A stretch of 64,000 bases of DNA, taken from NCBI RefSeq assembly GCF_027947575.1, contig NZ_CP116256.1:3100001-3164000 (forward strand), read 5' to 3'. The notes beneath the pieces are model-generated. The model was not told the origin of the DNA. It was given only the letters and a program-made list of their open reading frames with translations, and searched no databases. Positions 48,468-56,299 of the stretch are shown piece after piece. Made by a program: the position numbers and the translations under genes. Positions within the stretch are counted from its first letter, which is position 1; the number at the start of each line of letters is the position of its first letter. Source of the stretch: Streptomyces rubrogriseus. Lineage in GTDB: Bacteria; Actinomycetota; Actinomycetes; Streptomycetales; Streptomycetaceae.

Positions 48468-50135
48468 GTGCGCAACCCGTCACCCATCCTCAGACGATCA
48501 CCGGCCCTGCTCGGTGTCCTGGCCCTCCTCACGGCCCTGCTGTCCCTGTGGTCGCAGCCCGCGTCGGCCGCGCCCGCCGGACAGGTCCTGGCGTCGCCCG
48601 ACCTCGCGGCCCATCCGCAGGGCGACGACAGCTACCCGCGCGCCGTCCGTCTCGACCACGACGGCTCGGCCGGGCAGACCATGCTGGCCACCTACGCCCG
48701 GCGTGAACAGGGCGCCACCAACACGCTGCCCGTCCACCGCAGCACCGACGGCGGGCGCACCTGGAGCGCCGCCCCGATCTCCACCATCACCTCGCACACC
48801 CCGGGCTGGGACATCGAGGCACCCGTCCTCTACGAGGTGCCGCGCACCGCGAACGGCCTGAACCAGGGCGACCTCCTCGCCGCCGGCACCGCCTGGCAGG
48901 CCGGTGACTACACCACGCAGCGCGTCGAGGTGTTCAAGAGCACCGACCACGGTCAGAGCTGGCAGTACCTCTCCGACTGCACCCGCACCAGCGGCCTGCC
49001 CGACACCATCGGGCACGGCATCTGGGAACCCTGGTTCCTGCTGGCCCCCGACAACACGCTGGCCTGCTTCATCTCCGACGAGCGGCCCGCGGGCAGCCCC
49101 ACCAACAACCAGGTCATCGGCCACTACACCTCCACCGACGGCGGCCGCACCTGGAGCGGCACGCTCACCCAGGACGTGGCCTTCCCCGCCGACAACCTCG
49201 CCCGCCCGGGCATGTCGATCGTCGTCCCGCTGCCCGACGGGCGGTTCATGATGGCCTACGAGATGTGCCGGGACGCCACCGACGCCGACCACGCCTGCGA
49301 GGTGTACACCAAGACCAGCCCCGACGGCCTGAACTGGGCGCCCGCCGACAACCCGGGCACCCTGGTGCGCACCGCCGACGGCAGGGAACTGCTGCACACC
49401 CCCTACCTCGCCTGGGTACCGGGCGGCGGCCCCGACGGCACGCTGCTGATGTCCGGCCAGCGTGTGGTGAGCGGGCCCACCGGCAACAAGACGGTGCTGT
49501 CGGAGTCCGGCAGCGTGGTCTTCGCCAACACCCGCCTCGGCGCGGGGGAGTGGACCGAGATCGAGGCCCCGGTCCTGACCGACCCCACCGGCGGCTACAA
49601 CCCCGGTGAGCCCTCCTGCCCCGGCTACAGCTCACCGATCGTGCCGCGGGCCGACGGCACCTCCTTCCTCTACCTGACCGCCACCTGGCTCGGCACCGGC
49701 AACCAGTGCCAGGTCCGCTTCGGCACCGGCGGTCTCGGCGGACCGGTCGGCCAGGTCACCACGCCGTGGGTCGCGGGCAAGTGCCTGGACGTCGACACCA
49801 ACACCAGCGGCAACGGCAACGCCGCCCAGCTGTGGGACTGCGGCACCGCCACCGGACAGCGCTGGTCCGTGGCCCCCGACGGCACGGTGCGCGCGTTCGG
49901 CAAGTGCCTGGACATCGACGGCAACGGCACGGCCAACTTCACCAAGGTCCAGGTGTGGGACTGCGCCCCGGGCGTCGGCGGCCAGCAGTGGCGCCACCGG
50001 GCCGACGGCTCGCTGTTCAACCCGCAGTCCGGCCGCTGCCTGGACATCCCGTCCGGCGGCACCGCCAACGGCACCAAGCTGCAGATCTACGACTGCAACG
50101 GCCTCGGCACCCAGAAGTGGAACCTGCCGGTCTAG
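48468..50135 (+). CDS. Secreted beta-propeller glycosidase with CBM13/ricin domain, probably GH93 (sialidase-like fold)
   Basis: A 555-residue precursor with a signal peptide (cleavage near residue 34). Residues about 40-400 form a six-bladed propeller with Asp-box repeats STDGGRTW (92-99), STDHGQSW (158-165) and STDGGRTW (222-229), so automated tools may say sialidase. However, no (F/Y)RIP motif or arginine triad is evident. IWEPWFLLAPDNTLACFISD (Glu187) and PGMSIVVPLPDGRFMMAYEM (Glu265) match the positions of the acid/base and nucleophile glutamates in GH93 exo-1,5-alpha-L-arabinanase (about 70 residues apart). Residues about 411-555 are a CBM13/ricin trefoil with three Q-x-W repeats (GQRW, GQQW, TQKW). 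AAGGAG precedes GTG 48468. Confidence 0.82.
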   Translation: MRNPSPILRRSPALLGVLALLTALLSLWSQPASAAPAGQVLASPDLAAHPQGDDSYPRAVRLDHDGSAGQTMLATYARREQGATNTLPVHRSTDGGRTWSAAPISTITSHTPGWDIEAPVLYEVPRTANGLNQGDLLAAGTAWQAGDYTTQRVEVFKSTDHGQSWQYLSDCTRTSGLPDTIGHGIWEPWFLLAPDNTLACFISDERPAGSPTNNQVIGHYTSTDGGRTWSGTLTQDVAFPADNLARPGMSIVVPLPDGRFMMAYEMCRDATDADHACEVYTKTSPDGLNWAPADNPGTLVRTADGRELLHTPYLAWVPGGGPDGTLLMSGQRVVSGPTGNKTVLSESGSVVFANTRLGAGEWTEIEAPVLTDPTGGYNPGEPSCPGYSSPIVPRADGTSFLYLTATWLGTGNQCQVRFGTGGLGGPVGQVTTPWVAGKCLDVDTNTSGNGNAAQLWDCGTATGQRWSVAPDGTVRAFGKCLDIDGNGTANFTKVQVWDCAPGVGGQQWRHRADGSLFNPQSGRCLDIPSGGTANGTKLQIYDCNGLGTQKWNLPV

Positions 50136-50190
50136 TCGCCGGAGCACCCGGGGCCCGGTGCCCCGGGTGTCGCATACGCTCGACAGCACC

Positions 50191-51432
50191 ATGATGAACA
50201 ACCTCACCCCCCTGGAGCCGAAGGCCGACAAGGCCACGGTCAGACGGCACAACCTCAGCCTGGTCCTGAGGGCCGTGCACGACGCGGGGGAGGCGACCAG
50301 GGCCGGTGTCGCCACGCACGTCGGACTGACGCGCGCGGCCGTGTCGTCCCTGGTCGAGCAGTTGCTGGAGTACGGCGTCGTCTCCGAGTGGGGCAAGACC
50401 AGCAGCGGTCAGGCGGGCCGGCCCGGCACCGTCCTGAAGGTGTCCCGCTCGGGCCCGGCGGGGCTCGGCGTCGAGATCAACATCGACTACATCGCGGTGT
50501 GCGTCGTCGACCTCGCCGGCACCGACCGGGTGCGGCTCGTGGAGCACGTCGACAACCGAGGGGTCGAGCCCTCCGAGGTCCTGGCGGGTGCGGCCCGGCT
50601 GGCGGCGCGCGCCGTCGGCTCGGCGGCGGACCAGGAGCTCGAACCGGCCGGCGTCCATGTCGCGCTGCCCGGCCTGGTGACGGGCGGCACCGTGCGCCAG
50701 GCCCCCAACCTGGGCTGGCAGCGGGTCGCCGTCGAGGGACTGTTCGCCCAGGCGCTCCTCGCCCTGCGCCCCGCCCACCGGCCCCTGCCGGTCAGCTCCG
50801 ACAACGAGGCCAACGCCGCCGCCCTCGCCGAGCTGTGGTTCGGCGCCGGCACCGAGGGCGTGCGCAGCTTCCTCTACCTGACCGGCGAGATCGGCGTCGG
50901 CGGCGCCCTGGTGCTCGGCGGCGAGCTGCTGCGCGGCGCGCACGGCTTCGCCGGGGAGATCGGGCACATGGTCGTCGACCCGGACGGCCCGCTGTGCCGG
51001 TGCGGCGCCCACGGGTGCCTGGAGCAGTACGCCGGCCAGGCCGCGCTGCTCACCGCCGCCGGCATCGACGCGGACGCGGGCGCGCGGGGCGTCGCCGAAC
51101 TCGAGCGCCGTGCCCGGCAGGGCGATCCGTCCGCGCTGTCCGCCGTCGAACGGGCCGGTCGGCAACTGGGCGTGGTGCTCTCGGGCGCGGTGAACCTCTT
51201 CGACCCCGAGGCGGTGATGCTCGGCGGCGTCTACCGCGAGCTGATGGACTGGCTGGCCCCGGCCGTCGACCGCGAACTGGCGCGGCGCGTGGTCTCCGGG
51301 CTGTGGAGCGAGGACGGCAAACGGCTGCGGGCCGCGTCCTCGCTGGGCGACGCGGCCCGGGGCGCGGCCGGCGTGATCGTCCGCGAGGTGCTGGCCGACC
51401 CGGCGGCCTACGCGGAACGGGACGCGGGCTGA
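50191..51432 (+). CDS. ROK-family transcriptional regulator
   Basis: A 413-residue ROK repressor: an N-terminal winged helix (ATRAGVATHVGLTRAAVSSL, then VEQLLEYGVVSEWGK) joined to a sugar-kinase-like domain with GEIGVGGALVLGG, HGFAGEIGHMVVD and the zinc motif CRCGAHGCLEQYAG. The ATPase motif is degraded (LGVEINIDYIAVCV), as usual in ROK regulators that only sense a sugar. It lies after the propeller enzyme with a 55-bp gap and a -10-like TACGCT at 50175-50180, so it may have its own promoter. It may control this operon or the GH1/GH31 locus next door. Confidence 0.9.
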   Translation: MMNNLTPLEPKADKATVRRHNLSLVLRAVHDAGEATRAGVATHVGLTRAAVSSLVEQLLEYGVVSEWGKTSSGQAGRPGTVLKVSRSGPAGLGVEINIDYIAVCVVDLAGTDRVRLVEHVDNRGVEPSEVLAGAARLAARAVGSAADQELEPAGVHVALPGLVTGGTVRQAPNLGWQRVAVEGLFAQALLALRPAHRPLPVSSDNEANAAALAELWFGAGTEGVRSFLYLTGEIGVGGALVLGGELLRGAHGFAGEIGHMVVDPDGPLCRCGAHGCLEQYAGQAALLTAAGIDADAGARGVAELERRARQGDPSALSAVERAGRQLGVVLSGAVNLFDPEAVMLGGVYRELMDWLAPAVDRELARRVVSGLWSEDGKRLRAASSLGDAARGAAGVIVREVLADPAAYAERDAG

Positions 51433-51433
51433 C

Positions 51434-51465
51434 GCGGAGGACGGCCGCCCGGCAGCCTCCTCCGC
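51434..51465. terminator. Hairpin between convergent ROK and GH1 genes
   Basis: GCGGAGGA (51434-51441) and TCCTCCGC (51458-51465) are perfect 8-bp arms around a 16-base loop, located between two convergent stops, so it can end both transcripts. Confidence 0.75.
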
Positions 51466-51480
51466 ATCGGCCCGCCCCGC

Positions 51481-52860
51481 TCACCCGCGGTTGGCGGCGA
51501 TCATCTCCCGGTACCAGCGGTAGCTGTCCTTCGGCGTGCGCCGCTGCGTGTCGTAGTCGACCCGCACGATGCCGAAGCGCTTGTCGTAGCCGTACGCCCA
51601 CTCGAAGTTGTCCAGCAGGGACCACACGTAGTACCCGCGTACGTCCACGCCCGCGTCGATCGCCGCCCGCAGCGCGGTGAGGTGGTCGCGCAGGTAGTCG
51701 ACCCGGTCGGTGTCGTGGACCGTGCCGTCGGCGGCGGCCGAGTCGTCCTCCGCCGAGCCGTTCTCGGTGATGTGGACCGGCGGGAGCGCGTCGCCGTACT
51801 GCTGCTTCAGGGCGACGAGCAGGTCGGTGAAGCTGTCCGGCACGACCGGCCAGTTCATCGCCGTGTGCCGCACTCCGGGGTGCCGTACCTCCTCGTACCG
51901 GTTGTCCGTCGCCACGCGCCGCCCCGGGTCGCTCTCGCGGTGCGGGGCGTCGGCGACCACGATCGGCCGGTAGTAGTTGACGCCGAGGAAGTCCAGGGGC
52001 TGGGAGATCAGCTCCAGGTCGCCGTCCCGCCGGAAGTCCTCGCCGGTGATCAGCTCACCCCAGGTCTCCTCCTCGGTGGCCGGGTAGCGGCCCGCGAGGA
52101 TCGGCTCGGTCCACACCAGGTTGTGCTGGGTGTCCGCACGGACCACCGCCGCCAGGTCGGCCGGGGAGTCGGTGGCGGGCAGGTTGCGGTCCAGGTTGAG
52201 CGTGATGCCGACCTCGCGCACCCCGGCCGCCCGCAGCGCCTTCACCGCCAGCCCGTGGCCGACCAGCAGGTGGTGGGCGGCGGCCAGCGCGCCGCGGCCC
52301 TCCTTGGCGCCGGGCGCGTGCCGGCCGATGGAGTAGCCGAGGAAGGAGCTGCACCACGGCTCGTTGAGGGTGATCCAGCGGGGCACCCGGTCGGCCAGGT
52401 GCTCCGCGACCACCGCCGTGTACTCGGCGAACCGCTCCGCCGTCTCCCGCACCCGCCAGCCGCCACGGTCTTCCAGGGCCTGCGGCAGGTCCCAGTGGTA
52501 GAGGGTGGCGGCCGGTTCGATGCCCGCCGCGAGCAGTTCGTCCACCAGCCGGGAGTAGAAGTCGAGCCCCTTCGGGTTCACCGCGCCCGAGCCGTCCGGC
52601 ACGATGCGCGGCCAGGCGATCGAGAAGCGGTAGGAGTCCACGCCTAGGTCGCGCAGCAGGGCCACGTCCTCGGGGTAGCGGTGGTAGTGGTCGCAGGCCA
52701 CGTCACCGGTGTCGCCGTTCACCACCAGGCCGGGAGTGTGGCTGTAGGTGTCCCAGATCGACGGTCCGCGGCCGTCCTCGGTCGCCGCGCCCTCGATCTG
52801 GTACGAGGCGGTCGCGGCGCCGAAGACGAAGCCGGGCGGGAAACCGGGGTACTCACTCAT
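51481..52860 (-). CDS. GH1 beta-glucosidase
   Basis: A 459-residue GH1 enzyme of usual length. FPPGFVFGAATASYQIEGAA is the N-terminal GH1 signature, TLNEP holds acid/base Glu167, ITENG the nucleophile Glu366, and YYVWSLLDNFEWAYGYDKRF the aglycone-site loop. No signal peptide, so it hydrolyses imported beta-glucosides. It is the last gene of a minus-strand operon (binding protein, two permeases, GH1), with an alpha-xylosidase divergent, fitting breakdown of xyloglucan oligosaccharides. Confidence 0.96.
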   Translation of the reverse strand: MSEYPGFPPGFVFGAATASYQIEGAATEDGRGPSIWDTYSHTPGLVVNGDTGDVACDHYHRYPEDVALLRDLGVDSYRFSIAWPRIVPDGSGAVNPKGLDFYSRLVDELLAAGIEPAATLYHWDLPQALEDRGGWRVRETAERFAEYTAVVAEHLADRVPRWITLNEPWCSSFLGYSIGRHAPGAKEGRGALAAAHHLLVGHGLAVKALRAAGVREVGITLNLDRNLPATDSPADLAAVVRADTQHNLVWTEPILAGRYPATEEETWGELITGEDFRRDGDLELISQPLDFLGVNYYRPIVVADAPHRESDPGRRVATDNRYEEVRHPGVRHTAMNWPVVPDSFTDLLVALKQQYGDALPPVHITENGSAEDDSAAADGTVHDTDRVDYLRDHLTALRAAIDAGVDVRGYYVWSLLDNFEWAYGYDKRFGIVRVDYDTQRRTPKDSYRWYREMIAANRG

Positions 52861-52916
52861 GCTGTGCTGCTCATCTCCGTGCTTGCGGGGCGTGCGGGTT
52901 CAGGGGCGTGCGGGAT

Positions 52917-53744
52917 TCACTTGACGGAACCGCCGGTGATCCCGGCGGCGATGTACTTCTGGGCGAGGACGAGGAGGATCGCCGCGGGCACCGCGGACAG
53001 CACCGACGCGGCCATCACCGAGCCCCAGTCGCCGACGTGCGCGCCGATGTACTGGTAGATGCCCAGGGTGATGGGCTTGACCTCGTCGGTCGTGTTCAGG
53101 GTGAGGGCGAACATGAAGTCGCTCCACGAGAACAGGAACGCGAACAGTCCCGACGTGATCAGCGAGTTGCGGCTCATCGGCAGCACCACCCGTACGAAGG
53201 TGCGGACCGGACCGGCGCCGTCGATCTGCGCCGCCTCGATCACCTCGCCCGGGATGGACACCATGAAGGAGCGCATCAGCACGATCGAGAACGGGATGCC
53301 CAGCGAGGCGTCCGCCAGCATCAGGCCGAAGTAGGAGTTGACCAGGCCCAGGTCGACGTAGGAGTTGTAGAGCGCGTTGGCGATGACGATGCCCGGCACC
53401 ATCTGCGTGATCAGCGTGCCGAACACGATGGTGCGCGAGCCGCGCAGCCCGAACCGCGCGAGACCGTACGCGGCCGGCGCCGAGATCGCCAGGCAGATGG
53501 CGACCGCGCCGAGCGAGACCGCCAGTGACGTCAGCAGGTGCCCGCCCTGGTCGCTGATCGCCTTGGAGAAGCCGGAGAAGTCCAGGCTGCCCGGCACCGG
53601 GTCGACCTGGAGCAGCCCCGAGTCGGGCTGGAGCGCGGTGTTGAGCATCCAGTACAGCGGGAACAGCATCACGCACAGGATGAGTACGCCGGCGACGGTG
53701 GAGCCCCAGCGGCGCCGGGAGGCGGTGGGCGTGTGGGAGGCCAT
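52917..53744 (-). CDS. Sugar ABC transporter permease (MalG-type)
   Basis: A 275-residue six-helix permease. The EAA-like loop is EVIEAAQIDGAGPVRTFVRV and the C-terminus KYIAAGITGGSVK marks a MalG-type subunit. ATG 53744 follows GGGGAAG; it starts five bases after the upstream permease stop. Part of the GH1 operon. Confidence 0.94.
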   Translation of the reverse strand: MASHTPTASRRRWGSTVAGVLILCVMLFPLYWMLNTALQPDSGLLQVDPVPGSLDFSGFSKAISDQGGHLLTSLAVSLGAVAICLAISAPAAYGLARFGLRGSRTIVFGTLITQMVPGIVIANALYNSYVDLGLVNSYFGLMLADASLGIPFSIVLMRSFMVSIPGEVIEAAQIDGAGPVRTFVRVVLPMSRNSLITSGLFAFLFSWSDFMFALTLNTTDEVKPITLGIYQYIGAHVGDWGSVMAASVLSAVPAAILLVLAQKYIAAGITGGSVK

Positions 53745-53749
53745 GGACG

Positions 53750-54718
53750 TCACTTCCCCTCGGTGCGGTTGGCCCGCAGGTAGAACACCGCGAACACGGC
53801 GGAGATCAGGATGAGTACGTTGCCGACGACGGCGCCCGCGCCGAAGTCCAGCTGGACGAAGGAGTTCTGGTAGGTCAGGGTGCCCAGCGTCTGGGTGGCG
53901 TCGGCCGGGCCGCCGTCGGTCAGGGCGAGGATCAGGTCGAGGATCTTCACCGTCGACATGAAGCCCAGCACGAGGACGACCGTGACGACGGGCTTGAGCA
54001 TCGGCAGGGTCACCGAACGGAAGGTCCGCCAGGCCGAGGCGCCGTCCAGGGCGGCCGCCTCGTGCAGTTCCTTCGGGATCTCCTGGAGACCGCCGTACAG
54101 GATGACCATGTTGAACGGGATGCCGATCCAGATGTTGACCAGGATGACCGAGAGCAGCGCCATCTCCGGGCTGGTCAGCCACGGCGTGTGCCCGCCGATC
54201 CCGAGCGTGTCCAGGAACGAGTTGAGCACGCCCGTGTCCTGGTCGAGGATGCGGCGCCAGACGATGCCGGACACCACCATGGGCACCAGCCAGGGCAGCA
54301 GGATCAGCGAGCGCAGCACTCCGTTCAGGGGGAAGCGGCGGCTGAAGAACACCGCGAGTGCCAGGCCGATGCAGAACTGGCCGAGCAGGGAGCCCGCCGT
54401 GAAGACGAGCGTGTGCCACAGGGCCTTGCCGAACAGGGCGTCCTGGAACACGTTGGACCAGTTGTCGGCGCCGTTGAAGGGCGACTCACCGGTGAAGAAG
54501 GTCTTCGGCGTGTAGTCCTGGAAGCTCATCACGACGTTGCGCACGAGCGGGTAGCCGAAGAACAGCAGCATGAAGACGACGGCGGGGGCGACGAACCCCC
54601 ACTGGGCGAGCCGGCGGCGGCGCGCGATCCGGCCGGGGTCGGGAGCGGAGGCGGGCTCGGACGCCTTGGCGGGCGTCTGCGCGCCGACGGTGGAGGTGGT
54701 GGGCATGGGCGTGGTCAT
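53750..54718 (-). CDS. Sugar ABC transporter permease (MalF-type)
   Basis: A 322-residue permease with a Pro/Ala/Ser-rich N-terminus, an Arg cluster (RIARRRRLAQ) before the first helix, six helices and the EAA loop ELHEAAALDGASAWRTFRSV. It pairs with the following permease. Start ATG 54718 (or 54706) lies 11 bases after the binding-protein stop. Confidence 0.94.
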   Translation of the reverse strand: MTTPMPTTSTVGAQTPAKASEPASAPDPGRIARRRRLAQWGFVAPAVVFMLLFFGYPLVRNVVMSFQDYTPKTFFTGESPFNGADNWSNVFQDALFGKALWHTLVFTAGSLLGQFCIGLALAVFFSRRFPLNGVLRSLILLPWLVPMVVSGIVWRRILDQDTGVLNSFLDTLGIGGHTPWLTSPEMALLSVILVNIWIGIPFNMVILYGGLQEIPKELHEAAALDGASAWRTFRSVTLPMLKPVVTVVLVLGFMSTVKILDLILALTDGGPADATQTLGTLTYQNSFVQLDFGAGAVVGNVLILISAVFAVFYLRANRTEGK

Positions 54719-54729
54719 GGGGTCGTACC

Positions 54730-56016
54730 TCAGTTCCCGCTCGTGGCCCGCTGCTGGGCGCGCTTCAGGGCGGTCTCGCTGGACTGGCCGGTCAGGGCCG
54801 ACTGGAAGGCGCTCTGCAGTGCGAGCGACACACTCGACCAGCCGGCGCCGAGCTTCGCCGTCCGGGACCGGGCGACGGCCACCTGGTCGGCGAGGGAGTC
54901 CAGCTCGGGCACCTTCTCGCGCCAGACGGCGGCGGCCTTGGCGTTGGCCGGGACCATCCAGCTGTTGAGCGCGTAGGTGAGCTGCTCCTGCTCGCTCGCC
55001 AGACACGCGACGATCTTCCCGGCCGTCTTCTCCCTGGCCTCGTCACCGGTGTTGGGCACGGTGAGCACGGCACCGCCGAGCGGGCCGACCGAGTCGTCCC
55101 CGGCCTCGGGCACCGGGATCGGCGCGATGCCCCAGTGTAGCGACTTGTCGCTGTTGAGGGTCTCGACCTGCCACGGGCCGTTGATCATCATCGCCGCGTT
55201 CCCGGCCATGAACTGGTCGTTGACGTCCGCCTGCGTCCAGTTGACCGTCGACTTCGACAGCGAACGGTCCTTCAGGAGGCCCTTCCAGTAGTCCAGGGCC
55301 TCGACCACCTTCGGGCCGTCCAGGTCGGTCTCGTCGCCGCCGTTGGACCACATGAAGGGCGTGAACTGGAAGACGCCGTCCTCCGCGCCGCCCGCGCTGA
55401 GCGCGAGGCCGTACTGCTTGCCCTGGGTGAGCTTCTTCGCCGTCGCCCGCAGTTCGGCCCAGGTGGTGGGCACCTCGACGCCCGCCTTGTCGAGGACGTC
55501 CTTGTTGTAGAAGAGGGCGAGGGTGTTCACGGAGCGGGCCGCGCCGTAGTACGTGCCCTTGTACGAGCCGAAGTCCACGATCCCGTCGGGGATGTCGTCG
55601 GTGCTCAGCCCGAGGGTCCTGAGGTCGACCAGTCCGCCCGCGTCGGCGAAGGTCGGCATCTCGGACGCGTCGAACTGCACGATGTCGGGCAGCGACTTGG
55701 ACGAGGCCATGCGCAGCGCCTTCGTCATCACCTGCGCCGCCGGGACGCTCTGCTGCTCGATGGTGACGCCCAGCTCCTTGCCGCAGCGGGCCATCGCCTC
55801 CGCGTCCCAGCGGTGGTACGACTCGTCGGTCGAGGAGTTCATCACGGTGTAGGTGTCGGCGTCGCGCTGCTGTCCGCAGCCGGCCAGTGCCGCGCCGGCG
55901 ACCAGCACGGACACCGCCGTGAACGGGGCGACGACTCGGCGTGAGCGTCCTCGCCCGCGGCGCGTGGCAGCCGGGGGGTGTGCTGTCAAGGCGAGCGAGG
56001 TGAAGCGCTTCGACAT
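54730..56016 (-). CDS. Sugar ABC transporter substrate-binding lipoprotein
   Basis: A 428-residue family 1 binding protein. The signal peptide has an Arg-rich start (RRGRGRSRR) and the lipobox LAGC (Cys47). The mature part has SYHRWDAEAMARCGKELGV, YYGAARSVNTLALFYNKDVL and MINGPWQVETLNSDKSLHWG, standard for sugar binders. It is the first gene of the operon and divergent from the GH31 alpha-xylosidase, which points to a xylose-substituted glucan oligosaccharide as ligand (inference). No ATPase gene nearby. Confidence 0.94.
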   Translation of the reverse strand: MSKRFTSLALTAHPPAATRRGRGRSRRVVAPFTAVSVLVAGAALAGCGQQRDADTYTVMNSSTDESYHRWDAEAMARCGKELGVTIEQQSVPAAQVMTKALRMASSKSLPDIVQFDASEMPTFADAGGLVDLRTLGLSTDDIPDGIVDFGSYKGTYYGAARSVNTLALFYNKDVLDKAGVEVPTTWAELRATAKKLTQGKQYGLALSAGGAEDGVFQFTPFMWSNGGDETDLDGPKVVEALDYWKGLLKDRSLSKSTVNWTQADVNDQFMAGNAAMMINGPWQVETLNSDKSLHWGIAPIPVPEAGDDSVGPLGGAVLTVPNTGDEAREKTAGKIVACLASEQEQLTYALNSWMVPANAKAAAVWREKVPELDSLADQVAVARSRTAKLGAGWSSVSLALQSAFQSALTGQSSETALKRAQQRATSGN

Positions 56017-56059
56017 GGTGCGGCCCTTGCTGTCGTACCGTCCGGCTTCCTCGCCGGAC

Positions 56060-56241
56060 TGTTTTGTTTGATGTGATGACTAATACGTCACCAACCCGCT
56101 TCCGCGCTAGAGGAAAGTGGCCCCGCTCTCTCCGTTCCGCGGGGTGAGGAGACCGTTCTCTTGCGTGATAGTGCCAGTTCAGCGTGGTGGAGGCGGTGCG
56201 AACACCTCGGCACGGGGATTTGTTTTGTGTACGATCAAAAC
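56060..56241. promoter_or_regulatory. Divergent control region with GTTTTG sites
   Basis: In the 283-bp gap between binding protein and GH31 genes, GTTTTG (56222-56227) and CAAAAC (56236-56241) form a perfect 6-bp inverted repeat with 8-bp spacer that includes a -10-like TACGAT (56230-56235) for GH31. TGTTTTGT occurs again at 56060-56067 near the binding-protein promoter. Such A/T-rich half-sites are unusual in this genome and fit a ROK- or DeoR-type regulator; which one is unknown. Confidence 0.5.
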
Positions 56242-56299
56242 GCTGTGAGACGGCCTCCGTGCTCCCACCCGACAGCTCCCGCCCCACCCAAGGAAGATC

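Noticed and set aside
45227..48532. Minus-strand open frame of about 1,100 residues
   Set aside because: It is antisense to the permease and GH2 genes, rich in Gly/Val/Arg, with no domain; a GC-bias shadow.
45124..48861. Plus-strand open frame of about 1,245 residues across the permease, GH2 and propeller genes
   Set aside because: Wrong frame of three well-supported genes; Arg/Pro/Ala-rich, no motif.
48468..50135. Calling the propeller enzyme a sialidase
   Set aside because: Only Asp boxes support it; (F/Y)RIP and the arginine triad are not evident, whereas two glutamates fit GH93.
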